Below are positions 1 to 7,462 of a DNA stretch of 64,000 nucleotides, piece after piece. The position numbers and the translations under genes are program-made. This stretch comes from Reinekea marinisedimentorum (GTDB lineage: Bacteria > Pseudomonadota > Gammaproteobacteria > Pseudomonadales > Natronospirillaceae). The stretch lies in assembly GCF_004341165.1 (NCBI RefSeq), contig NZ_SLZR01000002.1, positions 186,001 through 250,000 on the forward strand. Reading direction: 5' to 3'. How positions within the stretch are numbered: position 1 is the stretch's first letter; every line of letters begins with the position of its first letter. The notes beneath the pieces were generated by a model, which searched no databases, was not told the DNA's origin, and saw nothing but the letters and a program-made list of their open reading frames with translations.

Positions 1-1
1 C

Positions 2-184
2 ATCAGTCAGGAGGTGGTTTCAAAGGCCGATGCCGTTGTCTACATTCCCACCCACGATTGCCTTAATCTGGCGGCCACCGCCAACATCGTTTTATATGAT
101 CGGGCAACCAAGAGAAATCTGGTCAGCCGGAGTGACGAACAGATCATCGACAGCCGCGACCGCAACAATGTCACTAAAATTTAA
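2..184 (+). CDS. C-terminal fragment of a probable SpoU/TrmH-family RNA methyltransferase
   Basis: An open frame enters from the left edge and stops with TAA at 182-184, leaving about 60 residues. It contains the pattern IPT-x3-LN-x-AATANIVLYDR. This resembles the last conserved motif of SpoU (TrmH-like, knotted) 2'-O-methyltransferases, where a proline and an LN-x-A helix contribute to S-adenosylmethionine binding and dimerisation. The tail after it is polar and ends in NNVTKI. The N-terminal RNA-binding and catalytic parts lie outside the window, so the target (tRNA or rRNA) cannot be judged. The motif spacing is slightly shorter than usual, so the family call is tentative. Confidence 0.45.
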   Translation: MSQEVVSKADAVVYIPTHDCLNLAATANIVLYDRATKRNLVSRSDEQIIDSRDRNNVTKI

Positions 185-474
185 TGAAAAAGGCGGGTTT
201 TAGAAGCAAAAGACGATTGAGATCAATAAATCAGCCTTCATGCACTAAAATGCGCCACAAATCACACCGCAAACCAATAAGGTTTATTATTTTTAAACTT
301 TTCCTGCAAAAATACGAAACCAAGCATTAAATAACGCCACCATGCTCGCCACAGGCTGAGCTTATAAAAATGAAAAGTTGACTATTGGGTGAAATTTTGC
401 CGCAACATTGCAGTTCTTAAGCAGTTTTATTCTTGAGGCGCTGTTTTTAATTCATTTTTTGCATAAACGACATA
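185..474. other. Intergenic stretch without recognisable gene
   Basis: This AT-rich spacer lies between the methyltransferase tail and the cold-shock gene promoter. I see no open frame of convincing length or composition, no strong hairpin followed by a T-run, and no tRNA-like fold. It may hold distal regulatory sites for the cold-shock gene, but nothing specific stands out. Confidence 0.4.
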
Positions 475-504
475 TTGACGTTCAAATGACAAAACACCTA
501 TAGT
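475..504 (+). promoter_or_regulatory. Sigma70-type promoter of the cold-shock gene
   Basis: TTGACG at 475-480 and TATAGT at 499-504 are separated by 18 bases, close to the vegetative consensus. Transcription would begin near 511 and leave an untranslated leader of roughly 140 bases before the ATG at 650. Long leaders of this kind are typical of cspA-family genes, where the RNA acts as a thermosensor. The promoter is read from sequence; the leader function is inference. Confidence 0.6.
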
Positions 505-649
505 CTTCAACTAGCTGGAAGGTTAGCCCTTATTCACGTCATTTCGAAGCCGGTTTTTTTGAGCTCCGACCTGTTGTTTATAAGTAGCAGCACGTTTAGC
601 TACAACGCTCTTAGAGCACATTTAAATTTAAGAAAGATAGGAAAAAACT

Positions 650-859
650 ATGTCGGAAGCAGTCACTGGGACAGTTAAATGGTTCAACGAAACTAAAGGT
701 TTTGGTTTCATCGAACAGGAAAACGGCCCTGATGTATTCGCTCACTTCAGTGCCATTGCTGGCTCAGGTTTCAAGACTCTTGCAGAAGGTCAAAAAGTTC
801 GCTTTAACATCACTGCTGGTCAAAAAGGCCCTCAAGCTGAAAACATCGAGAAAATCTAA
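650..859 (+). CDS. cspA: Cold-shock protein, CspA family
   Basis: This 69-residue single cold-shock domain protein binds single-stranded RNA and DNA and melts RNA secondary structure in the cytoplasm. The RNP1 motif KGFGFIE (about residues 16-22) and RNP2 motif VFAHFSAI (about 29-36) are both present, and the length matches the family's usual 66-72 residues. The ATG is preceded by AGGAAAAAACT, a good ribosome binding site. It is transcribed alone from the promoter at 475-504 and ends in a strong terminator. Whether it is cold-induced or constitutive (CspC/CspE-like) cannot be told from the protein; the long leader favours a regulated gene. Confidence 0.93.
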   Translation: MSEAVTGTVKWFNETKGFGFIEQENGPDVFAHFSAIAGSGFKTLAEGQKVRFNITAGQKGPQAENIEKI

Positions 860-904
860 GTCTTTGCAGCGCTAGCTGATCCAGACTAAAGATCTCGAAG
901 ATTG

Positions 905-955
905 AAAGCCCGGTATATCTACTGATAAATCCAGTAGAAACAGCCCGGGCTTTTT
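905..955 (+). terminator. Rho-independent terminator after the cold-shock gene
   Basis: AAAGCCCGG pairs with CCGGGCTTT and is followed by TTTT. An inner hairpin TCTACTG/CAGTAGA stacks within the loop, giving a two-storey structure ending in a T-run at 949-955. It closes the monocistronic cold-shock transcript. Confidence 0.8.
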
Positions 956-1157
956 AGTGCTTGAAAGTTTTGTTTTGCTCACTACAATGGCCGGCCGTTC
1001 ACCGCACGGAGACCGGGCTCTTTACCTCATCATTCATTTCTCAGAACTTGTTCAAAGTTGACCTCAGTCATATCAACCACCCCTTTTAAAAACATCTAAA
1101 ACACAACATATTGATGTTTAACTCAACACATACCACCATATATGCATCAGCGCCCAG

Positions 1158-1325
1158 AACGGCACAGGTATCAATTTGTTTTTATAGCCCTGTAGGGAAT
1201 TTCGTTTAAGCGAAAGCTGCCCCCGCAACTGTAATCAGGAAGCAACCCGTCGTTATCCACTGACATCCAATGTTGGGAAGGTGACGGTATGCGAAGTACT
1301 GGAAGCCAGGAGACCTGCTGATACA
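1158..1325 (+). promoter_or_regulatory. Cobalamin (B12) riboswitch upstream of nrdDG
   Basis: The B12 box AAGCCAGGAGACCTGCTG lies at 1303-1320. Upstream are the other conserved aptamer blocks: GGGAAGGTGACGG near 1275-1287, CCACTGACATCC near 1258-1268, and GCCCCCGCAACTGTAATC-type core sequence near 1218-1236. Together they identify an adenosylcobalamin-class riboswitch. Downstream it is followed by two hairpins before the nrdD start (see 1367-1423). Ligand binding is expected to repress. Regulating a class III reductase makes sense if the genome also encodes a B12-dependent class II enzyme. Confidence 0.88.
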
Positions 1326-1366
1326 ACCCTTAATTCAAACTGGACGGGGAGTTCCGGTGCGGCTTC

Positions 1367-1423
1367 GCAGGCTGATTAATGCCTGCCATTTTTGCGCGCC
1401 TCCCGTCAGCATCATTCGGGAGG
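1367..1423 (+). promoter_or_regulatory. Riboswitch expression platform: tandem hairpins, the second sequestering the nrdD ribosome binding site
   Basis: Hairpin one pairs GCAGGC (1367-1372) with GCCTGC (1381-1386) and is followed by CATTTTT, a weak terminator-like run. Hairpin two pairs CCTCCCG (1399-1405) with CGGGAGG (1417-1423). The right arm of hairpin two contains the GGGAGGA Shine-Dalgarno for the ATG at 1433. When it forms, ribosome access is blocked, so the likely mode is translational repression on B12 binding, possibly with partial early termination. Pairings are seen directly; the switching mechanism is inferred. Confidence 0.65.
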
Positions 1424-1432
1424 AATGATCCC

Positions 1433-3559
1433 ATGCAATCTGTTATCAAACGCGACGGCCAAAAGGTCGAATTTAACCTGCACCGCATTGAAACTGCGGT
1501 TTCCAGAGCCATGGACTCGGTCGCCAATGCAGATGCAGCGCTGCTGACACACCTGTGCACAGAGATTGAAATCAAACTGAGCAAAAAGCCGGCACTGGAT
1601 ATTCAGGAAATTCAGCGCACCGTTGAAGAGACGCTGATTGAGCATCAGCTCACCGATGTTGCCCGAGCCTACATCTCTTACCGGAAATCACGGGATATTG
1701 AACGCGAACGCCGCTCCAGCCTGAATGAAGAGATTAAAAGCCTGCTCATGCAGTCAAACGATGACCTGCTGAACGAAAACGCCAACAAAGATGCCAATGT
1801 CATCCCAACCCAGCGAGACCTTCTGGCCGGTATCGTTGCCCGGCACTATGCCAAGGCTCATATCCTGTCGGAACAGATCGTAACCGCCCATGAAAGCGGC
1901 GCTATTCACTACCACGATCTCGATTACGCCCCCTTCTTCCCCATGTTCAACTGCATGCTGGTCGACCTGAAGGGCATGCTGTGCAACGGCTTTAAGATGG
2001 GTAACGCTGAAATCGCCTCGCCCAAGTCGATTATGACGGCAACCAATGTAACCGCGCAGATCATCGCTCAGGTTGCCAGCCACATTTACGGCGGCACCAC
2101 GATTGACCGTATTGATGAGGTGCTTGAACCTTATGTCACGCTTTCCTATGAAAAGCACCTGGCGATGGCCGGGCAATGGAATATCCCGGACCAGGAGGGC
2201 TATGCCCACGCGCAGATAGAACGCGAATGTTACGATGCCTTCCAGGCGCTTGAATACGAGGTAAACACCCTGCACACCTCCAACGGTCAAACGCCTTTCG
2301 TGACCTTTGGCTTCGGTCTGGGTAAGTCCTGGCAGGCCAAACTGATTCAGCAATCGATCCTGAATGTCCGCATCGATGGCCTGGGTAAAAACAAAAAGAC
2401 CGCCGTTTTTCCTAAACTGGTCTTTGCCATCAAAAAAGGCATCAACCAACAGCCAGAAGACCCGAACTACGACATCAAACAGCTGGCTCTGGAATGTGCC
2501 AGTCAGCGCATGTACCCGGATATTCTTAACTACGACCAGGTTGTGGAAAAAACCGGTTCATTCAAAACGCCGATGGGCTGCCGCAGTTTCCTGGGTAAGT
2601 ACGAACACGAGGGCACCGAGCTGCATGCCGGACGCAACAATCTGGGCGTGGTCAGCCTGAACCTGCCGCGCATTGCACTGCAGGCGAACGGAAACGTTGA
2701 GCTGTTCTTTGAGCAGCTTCAGCAACAGCTGCTGATCTGCAAAGAAGCACTGATGAGCCGAATTGAGCGGCTGCAGAAAGTTAAGGCGAAGATTGCACCG
2801 ATTCTCTATATGGAAGGGGCTTGCGGGGTCCGCCTGAAAGCGGAAGACAATATCTCTGAGCTGTTTAAGAACGGCCGCGCCTCCATTTCACTCGGCTACA
2901 TCGGCATTCACGAAACCATCAATGCACTCTTTGGTGATGACGCCCATCTGTTTGATGACCCGCAACGCCAGCAGGTTGCCGTAGAGATCGTGAAAACCCT
3001 GAAGGCGGCCGTAGACCTTTGGACACAACAGACCGGCTACGGCTTCAGCCTGTACAGTACGCCGAGCGAAAACCTGTGCACCCGCTTCTGCAAGATAGAC
3101 CAGAAGGAATTCGGCTCTATTAAAGGCGTGACCGATAAGGGCTACTACACCAACTCATTTCACCTGGATGTGGAGAAGAAGGTTAACCCGTACGACAAAA
3201 TCGATTTTGAACAACCCTACCCGGCAATCGCCAGCGGTGGTTTCATCTGTTACGGCGAATACCCGAACATGCGCCACAACCTAAAGGCGCTGGAGGATAT
3301 CTGGGATTACAGCTACAACCGAGTTCCGTATTACGGCACCAATACGCCGATCGACGAATGCTACAGCTGCGGCTACCAGGGTGAGTTTGACTGCACTAGC
3401 AAGGGCTTCAGCTGCCCAAGCTGTGGCAACAAGGAAAACGATAAAATGTCCGTCACCCGCCGGGTCTGCGGCTATCTCGGCTCTCCGAACGCCCGCCCGT
3501 TCAACGCCGGCAAGCAGGAAGAGGTGATTCGGCGAGTGAAACACCTGGAAAACAGCTGA
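1433..3559 (+). CDS. nrdD: Anaerobic ribonucleoside-triphosphate reductase, class III
   Basis: This 708-residue glycyl-radical enzyme reduces NTPs to dNTPs without oxygen, using formate. An ATP-cone allosteric domain occupies about residues 1-95 (SVIKRDGQKVEF start). The C-terminus carries a zinc site CYSC...CPSC (cysteines about 643, 646, 661, 664) and the glycyl-radical segment RVCGYLG with Gly about 680, almost the same position as in the E. coli enzyme. The frame is open upstream to an ATG at 1379, but the ATG at 1433 has the SD GGGAGGA and gives the normal N-terminus. It is followed after one base by nrdG, its activase. Expression is predicted to be B12-repressed through the leader riboswitch. 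Confidence 0.97.
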   Translation: MQSVIKRDGQKVEFNLHRIETAVSRAMDSVANADAALLTHLCTEIEIKLSKKPALDIQEIQRTVEETLIEHQLTDVARAYISYRKSRDIERERRSSLNEEIKSLLMQSNDDLLNENANKDANVIPTQRDLLAGIVARHYAKAHILSEQIVTAHESGAIHYHDLDYAPFFPMFNCMLVDLKGMLCNGFKMGNAEIASPKSIMTATNVTAQIIAQVASHIYGGTTIDRIDEVLEPYVTLSYEKHLAMAGQWNIPDQEGYAHAQIERECYDAFQALEYEVNTLHTSNGQTPFVTFGFGLGKSWQAKLIQQSILNVRIDGLGKNKKTAVFPKLVFAIKKGINQQPEDPNYDIKQLALECASQRMYPDILNYDQVVEKTGSFKTPMGCRSFLGKYEHEGTELHAGRNNLGVVSLNLPRIALQANGNVELFFEQLQQQLLICKEALMSRIERLQKVKAKIAPILYMEGACGVRLKAEDNISELFKNGRASISLGYIGIHETINALFGDDAHLFDDPQRQQVAVEIVKTLKAAVDLWTQQTGYGFSLYSTPSENLCTRFCKIDQKEFGSIKGVTDKGYYTNSFHLDVEKKVNPYDKIDFEQPYPAIASGGFICYGEYPNMRHNLKALEDIWDYSYNRVPYYGTNTPIDECYSCGYQGEFDCTSKGFSCPSCGNKENDKMSVTRRVCGYLGSPNARPFNAGKQEEVIRRVKHLENS

Positions 3560-3560
3560 T

Positions 3561-4046
3561 ATGAATTACCACGCCTATCATTCTCTGGATGTGGTCAACG
3601 GTGAGGGTACGCGCTGTACCCTTTTCGTTTCCGGCTGTGAGCACAAATGCAAAGGCTGCTACAACGCCAGCACCTGGTCGCTAATGAACGGTCACCCGTT
3701 CACCCGAGCGCTGGAAGATCAGATCATTCGGGATTTAAGCGACACCCGCATTAAACGGCAGGGACTGTCACTCTCCGGCGGCGACCCTCTGCACCCAGCC
3801 AACCTGACTGCCGTGTTGCAACTGGTTCAGCGGGTTCGCGCAGAGTGCCCGGGCAAAGACATATGGTGCTGGACAGGCTATAAGCTTGCCAGCCTCACTG
3901 AACAACAGCAGCACGTTGTTCAGTACATTGATGTGCTCATCGACGGTAAATTCATTGAGGCTCAAAAACAGCCCAACCTGGCCTGGCGCGGCAGCAGCAA
4001 TCAGCAGATCCACTACCTCAGCCAAACAGAACGGGCCCTGGCCTGA
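3561..4046 (+). CDS. nrdG: Anaerobic ribonucleotide reductase activating protein (radical SAM)
   Basis: This 161-residue radical S-adenosylmethionine enzyme installs the glycyl radical on NrdD. The cluster-binding motif is C26-x3-C30-x2-C33 (CEHKCKGC), followed by YN. An N-terminal VNGEGTRCTLFVSGC stretch closely matches E. coli NrdG, and SLSGGDPL is the glycine-rich SAM-binding segment. The length agrees with the family (about 154-160). It starts one base after the nrdD stop, so the two are translationally coupled and share the riboswitch. The protein is cytoplasmic. Confidence 0.96.
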   Translation: MNYHAYHSLDVVNGEGTRCTLFVSGCEHKCKGCYNASTWSLMNGHPFTRALEDQIIRDLSDTRIKRQGLSLSGGDPLHPANLTAVLQLVQRVRAECPGKDIWCWTGYKLASLTEQQQHVVQYIDVLIDGKFIEAQKQPNLAWRGSSNQQIHYLSQTERALA

Positions 4047-4116
4047 GCCGCGCGCAACCTTTAACGCATGTTCAGCCCGCTCTTTCTGTGTTAAAAACTC
4101 TGCTTTAAGCTGATAG

Positions 4117-4125
4117 CCCCCCCCC
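4117..4125 (+). repeat. Homopolymeric C9 tract directly before a glycosyltransferase start codon
   Basis: Nine consecutive C bases abut the ATG at 4126 and fill the place where a ribosome binding site and spacer would lie. No Shine-Dalgarno-like sequence is visible just upstream (GCTTTAAGCTGATAG). An in-frame TAG at 4114-4116 rules out an upstream extension in this frame. Such tracts are prone to slippage. Confidence 0.7.
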
Positions 4126-5340
4126 ATGAAAGCACTGCTCATAGCCAAAAACTGGCCGGAACCCAACTCGACCGCCGCGGGCAGACGAACCCTCTGCCTG
4201 CTCAGGTTGCTGGCAGAGATGGACTATGACATTCATGTAGCCAGCGCGGCAGAAAAGACGCCTTTTCAGGCATCGCTGGCGCAGCTTGGTTATACCGAAA
4301 CCGCGATCGCGGTGAACGACAGCCGGTTCGATGCCTATATCAGCAAGCTAAAGCCGACGCTCGTCATCTATGACCGGTTTGTCATGGAAGAGCAGTTTGG
4401 CTGGCGGGTTAAAAAGGCGGTTCCTGAAGCCATGACACTGCTGGATACCAGCGATCTGCACTGCCTGCGAGTAGCAAGAGAAAAAGCCTTAAAAGGTGGC
4501 GGGCCGATGGATCTGTTCAGCGAGGAAGCGATCCGCGAAATCACCAGCCTATTGCGATGCGATCTGACACTGATGATCTCCAGGGTCGAAATGGAGATTC
4601 TCCAAAGCCAGTTTTCGATCGCACCTCAGCTACTGCACTTCCTGCCGTTTTTGGTCAACGATGAAGACTATCATCCGGGGCGCAGCTTCCATGAACGAAG
4701 ACACCTGATCATGCTGGGCGGCTTCAAGCATGCCCCCAACCGGGATGCCGCCCTATGGCTCAAACAAAGCTTATGGCCGCACATCAGGAAACAATTGCCT
4801 GCCGACACAGAACTGCATATCTATGGCGGTTATGCCGATCACGCCATCAACCAGCTCCACAACCCGAGCGACAGATTCTTTATTAAGGGGCGAGCAGAAT
4901 GCGCATTAACAACGATCAGCCGCTACCGGGTGAACCTGGCACCGCTGCGCTTCGGTGCCGGCCAGAAAGGAAAAATTCTGGAAGGCTGGCTGACCGGCAC
5001 ACCAACGCTGACCTCACCCATTGGTGCCGAGAGCATGGCAAGCTCACACGAGCTGCACTACCAGCCTACCGACAACCCCGAACAGTTTGCGCAACTGACC
5101 GCACAAGCCTACAGCAACGAACACTTCTGGCAGCAACTGCAGCAGGCCGGGTTCGATCTGTTAACAAGCCAATATCAGTACAAGAGCTTCGCCAGCGGCT
5201 TTCATTCAAAATTAAATGCCATCCGCCACAATTTGACTGAGCACCGGCACCAGAATTTCTTCGGCAGACTGCTCTGGCAGAATCAATTTCGGGCGAGCGA
5301 ATTTATGAGCCGCTGGATCGAACAAAAAAACGCCAAATAA
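4126..5340 (+). CDS. Glycosyltransferase, GT-B fold (GT4-like)
   Basis: This 404-residue cytoplasmic protein starts MKALLIAKNWPEPNSTAAGRR, a nucleotide-sugar glycosyltransferase N-terminus with a glycine-poor first strand. The C-terminal half has the hallmarks of the group 1 transferase donor domain: MLGGFKHAPN with D/A-rich helix (about residue 200), LHIYGGY (about 230), and RFGAGQKGKILEGWLTGTP (about 275-295), where the KGKxxEgw segment corresponds to the donor-binding E-x7-E region. It is the only sugar-transfer gene here, so the acceptor is unknown. It lies 79 bases after nrdG and probably has its own promoter. The C9 tract in front of the ATG is unusual. Acceptor, donor and pathway cannot be assigned. 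Confidence 0.75.
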   Translation: MKALLIAKNWPEPNSTAAGRRTLCLLRLLAEMDYDIHVASAAEKTPFQASLAQLGYTETAIAVNDSRFDAYISKLKPTLVIYDRFVMEEQFGWRVKKAVPEAMTLLDTSDLHCLRVAREKALKGGGPMDLFSEEAIREITSLLRCDLTLMISRVEMEILQSQFSIAPQLLHFLPFLVNDEDYHPGRSFHERRHLIMLGGFKHAPNRDAALWLKQSLWPHIRKQLPADTELHIYGGYADHAINQLHNPSDRFFIKGRAECALTTISRYRVNLAPLRFGAGQKGKILEGWLTGTPTLTSPIGAESMASSHELHYQPTDNPEQFAQLTAQAYSNEHFWQQLQQAGFDLLTSQYQYKSFASGFHSKLNAIRHNLTEHRHQNFFGRLLWQNQFRASEFMSRWIEQKNAK

Positions 5341-5411
5341 GCCAACCCGCAAAGCGCCAGAGAAGCCGTATCGATCACTATTTGATCAACGACCTCCATA
5401 GAGAACCCTAT

Positions 5412-5457
5412 TTTGTCTGCCAATACTTTGACGAAATCGTCAATTATTTTAGACAAA
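5412..5457. repeat. Nested palindrome, possible operator
   Basis: TTGACG-AAAT-CGTCAA (5428-5443) is a perfect 6+4+6 palindrome. It lies inside a wider inverted pair TTTGTCT (5412-5418) and AGACAAA (5451-5457). The AT-rich setting 120 bases before the small gene at 5579 suggests a regulator binding site. It is not followed by a T-run, so a terminator for the glycosyltransferase gene is less likely. Confidence 0.35.
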
Positions 5458-5578
5458 TATCACAATTATGAGCGCTATTACCACCCTAAGTGAGAAGTGA
5501 TTCGCATTTTTTTGGACCACCGATTATCCTCACTGCTCACCTGTCAGGCCACTTGTCATTCTTTGGAACCTTCGTCAT

Positions 5579-5851
5579 ATGTTTATTCAAGGTCTTTCCG
5601 ACTGGGAGAAACGTCGGTTAGCATTAGTCCTAAAGGAGAGAGGACACACCGCATTTATGGTGATCAAACACGCCACTGCCGCCATACTCAGCTACAAGCG
5701 CGGCACACCGATCAATACCGTCGACCAGCAATATCTTGATTTGGTCGATGCAACCATTGAGGAGCTGTACGGCTATAAAAGAGTACCAAAACAGCTGTAT
5801 TACGCGCCTCCAGAGGCCATTGCACACATAGCCGGAGAGCGCCTTAAATAA
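5579..5851 (+). CDS. Conserved-looking small protein of unknown function
   Basis: The 90-residue product starts MFIQGLSDWEKRRLALVLKE. It is predicted to be mostly helical and soluble, with a basic first half (WEKRRLALVLKERGH) and an acidic helix around QQYLDLVDATIEELYGYKRVP. No signal peptide, membrane segment or metal motif is visible, and I do not recognise the family. The ATG at 5579 follows TTGGAACC at a workable distance. It is 56 bases ahead of rlmA on the same strand and may share its transcript. Codon composition fits the neighbours, which supports a real gene over a chance frame. Confidence 0.6.
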   Translation: MFIQGLSDWEKRRLALVLKERGHTAFMVIKHATAAILSYKRGTPINTVDQQYLDLVDATIEELYGYKRVPKQLYYAPPEAIAHIAGERLK

Positions 5852-5907
5852 AACAAACCATTCGGGCTGTGGCATAATCCGCGCATTCAACCTATGACGG
5901 AAACACG

Positions 5908-6732
5908 ATGAATCACAGTCTGTATGCCTGCCCTGTTTGTGGCGAACCATTAGCCCTCAATCAGAACAGCTGGCTATGCACCAACAATCATAGTTTCGAC
6001 AAGCATAAGAAGGGTTATGTGAACCTGCTGCTCAGCACTAACAAGCGCAGCAAGTCGCCCGGCGATGATGCGCAGATGATCGAGAGCAGGCGGCGATTCC
6101 TTGAGGGCGGACACTATCAGCTGCTGGCAAACCACCTGTCCAACCTGATTAAAAACCATCTTAAACCTGGCTCAGCACTGCTCGATGCCGGTTGCGGTGA
6201 GGGTTATTACACCAATCTGCTTGCCGTGAACAATCCGGATATTCACTGCTACGGCCTGGATATCTCCAAGCCAGCCATTGCCGCCGCCAGCAAATATAAG
6301 GCTATTCAATGGTGTGTCGCCTCAACCACCCGGGCGCCTTATCAGGCCGATCAGTTCGATGCCATCATTAGTGTGTTTTCGCGCATCGACAACGACGGCT
6401 TTCATCGCCTGCTGAGAGAAAAGGGGCTGGTAGCTATCGCTGCACCCGATTCAGATCATCTGCAGGCGCTGCGTAATGTGCTGTACGAAGAGGTTAGACC
6501 CTACGATGTCAGCAAGCACCACAGTTACCTGGATGAGCGCTTTGAACTCATCAATGAAAGCAGAATAGAAGCGGAATTGAAGCTCACCAGCCAACAGGCA
6601 ATCCAGGACTTATTGGGCATGACCCCGCACGCACACAAATTGAGCAACGAAGCCCGGCAACGAATAGACAGACTGAGTGAACTCACAGATAAAGCCTGCT
6701 TTAAGGTTTACCTGTTCAGAAAACAGAGCTGA
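5908..6732 (+). CDS. rlmA: 23S rRNA (guanine-N1)-methyltransferase RlmA
   Basis: This 274-residue protein methylates N1 of G745 in helix 35 of 23S rRNA using S-adenosylmethionine. The N-terminal zinc finger is CPVC (about 9-12) with C-x-N-x-H (CTNNHSFD, about 27-34), followed by the family signature KKGYVNLLL. The SAM pocket is LLDAGCGEGYYT (about 91-102) with acidic YGLDIS at the end of strand 2. Length is as in E. coli RlmA (269). GGAAACACG before the ATG gives a modest ribosome binding site. Its substrate base (G745 versus G748) is inferred from proteobacterial orthology. Confidence 0.92.
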   Translation: MNHSLYACPVCGEPLALNQNSWLCTNNHSFDKHKKGYVNLLLSTNKRSKSPGDDAQMIESRRRFLEGGHYQLLANHLSNLIKNHLKPGSALLDAGCGEGYYTNLLAVNNPDIHCYGLDISKPAIAAASKYKAIQWCVASTTRAPYQADQFDAIISVFSRIDNDGFHRLLREKGLVAIAAPDSDHLQALRNVLYEEVRPYDVSKHHSYLDERFELINESRIEAELKLTSQQAIQDLLGMTPHAHKLSNEARQRIDRLSELTDKACFKVYLFRKQS

Positions 6733-6739
6733 TCGTAAT

Positions 6740-7282
6740 TTAATGACAGCAGCGGACTACCACCATCTTCGCTGCGACCTGCCCTTCATTGCGGAAAAAG
6801 TGCTCTTCGGTAGAGCTGAAATAGAAGCCGTGGTACTGATCCAGGATGTCCGTTTTCTCACCCACGGTAAGAACCAGCTGACCTTCTAACAGGTATCCGG
6901 CTTTATCGCCCAACTCCACCAGAGCCTTTACGCTCCGCTCTGCACCCGGCGGGAAGGTTTCAACGGTGAAATCCAGTTGCCGGTTAGGAAAGAACTGGCC
7001 CAGCATTTTTCGGTGCACCTGAGAAGAAGAGACATCTTTAAAGTCTGATTCGGTATACGCAGCCTGCGGCTTAAATACAGCATCTTCTTCAACTTCAAAA
7101 AAGGAAAGCAGCGACATCGACATGCCGGAAAGAATCTTTTCCAGGGAGCTGATACTGGGGCTTACGTTATTTTTTTCGATCATGGAAATGGTCGAGTTAG
7201 TCACCCCCACTCGTTTAGCCAGTTCTCGCTGAGAGAGCCCCGACTTGACCCGCAACTCCTTAAGTCTGGTACCTACGTTCAC
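6740..7282 (-). CDS. XRE-family regulator with cupin sensor domain (PuuR-like)
   Basis: This 180-residue repressor has an N-terminal helix-turn-helix (LKELRVKSGLSQRELAKRV then NSTISMIEKN, about residues 5-45) and a C-terminal cupin_2 barrel (about 105-178, PGAERSVK...GYLLEGQLVLTVG). This is the architecture of PuuR-type regulators of amine or amino-acid catabolism. I choose the GTG at 7282 because AAGGA sits seven bases upstream and the N-terminus then matches PuuR; the frame stays open to a GTG at 7339 without a ribosome binding site. No putrescine genes are adjacent, so the ligand and targets are unknown. It is convergent with rlmA, only 7 bases apart. Confidence 0.85.
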   Translation of the reverse strand: MNVGTRLKELRVKSGLSQRELAKRVGVTNSTISMIEKNNVSPSISSLEKILSGMSMSLLSFFEVEEDAVFKPQAAYTESDFKDVSSSQVHRKMLGQFFPNRQLDFTVETFPPGAERSVKALVELGDKAGYLLEGQLVLTVGEKTDILDQYHGFYFSSTEEHFFRNEGQVAAKMVVVRCCH

Positions 7283-7462
7283 TGGCAGTTCCTTTTCCAA
7301 TCGATGAAGGCGGCCAGTATAGGTTTCATTTTGGGGCACACAACTGCAAACAGTGCGCGATGGATTTAATTTACACCAAATTAACCAATCGCTGTTTTTT
7401 CGCTCACGTTTGAGAAACTGCAGATCAGACGGCTGCAGCAGCCGCCTTATAGAAGAAAAACC

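Noticed and set aside
905-955. Considered a small RNA gene at the hairpin after the cold-shock gene
   Set aside because: Its structure with a T-run just after the stop codon is best explained as a terminator, and there is no promoter of its own.
1754-2449. 231-codon open frame on the minus strand opposite nrdD
   Set aside because: It lies wholly inside the well-supported nrdD coding sequence and has no ribosome binding site or recognisable domain.
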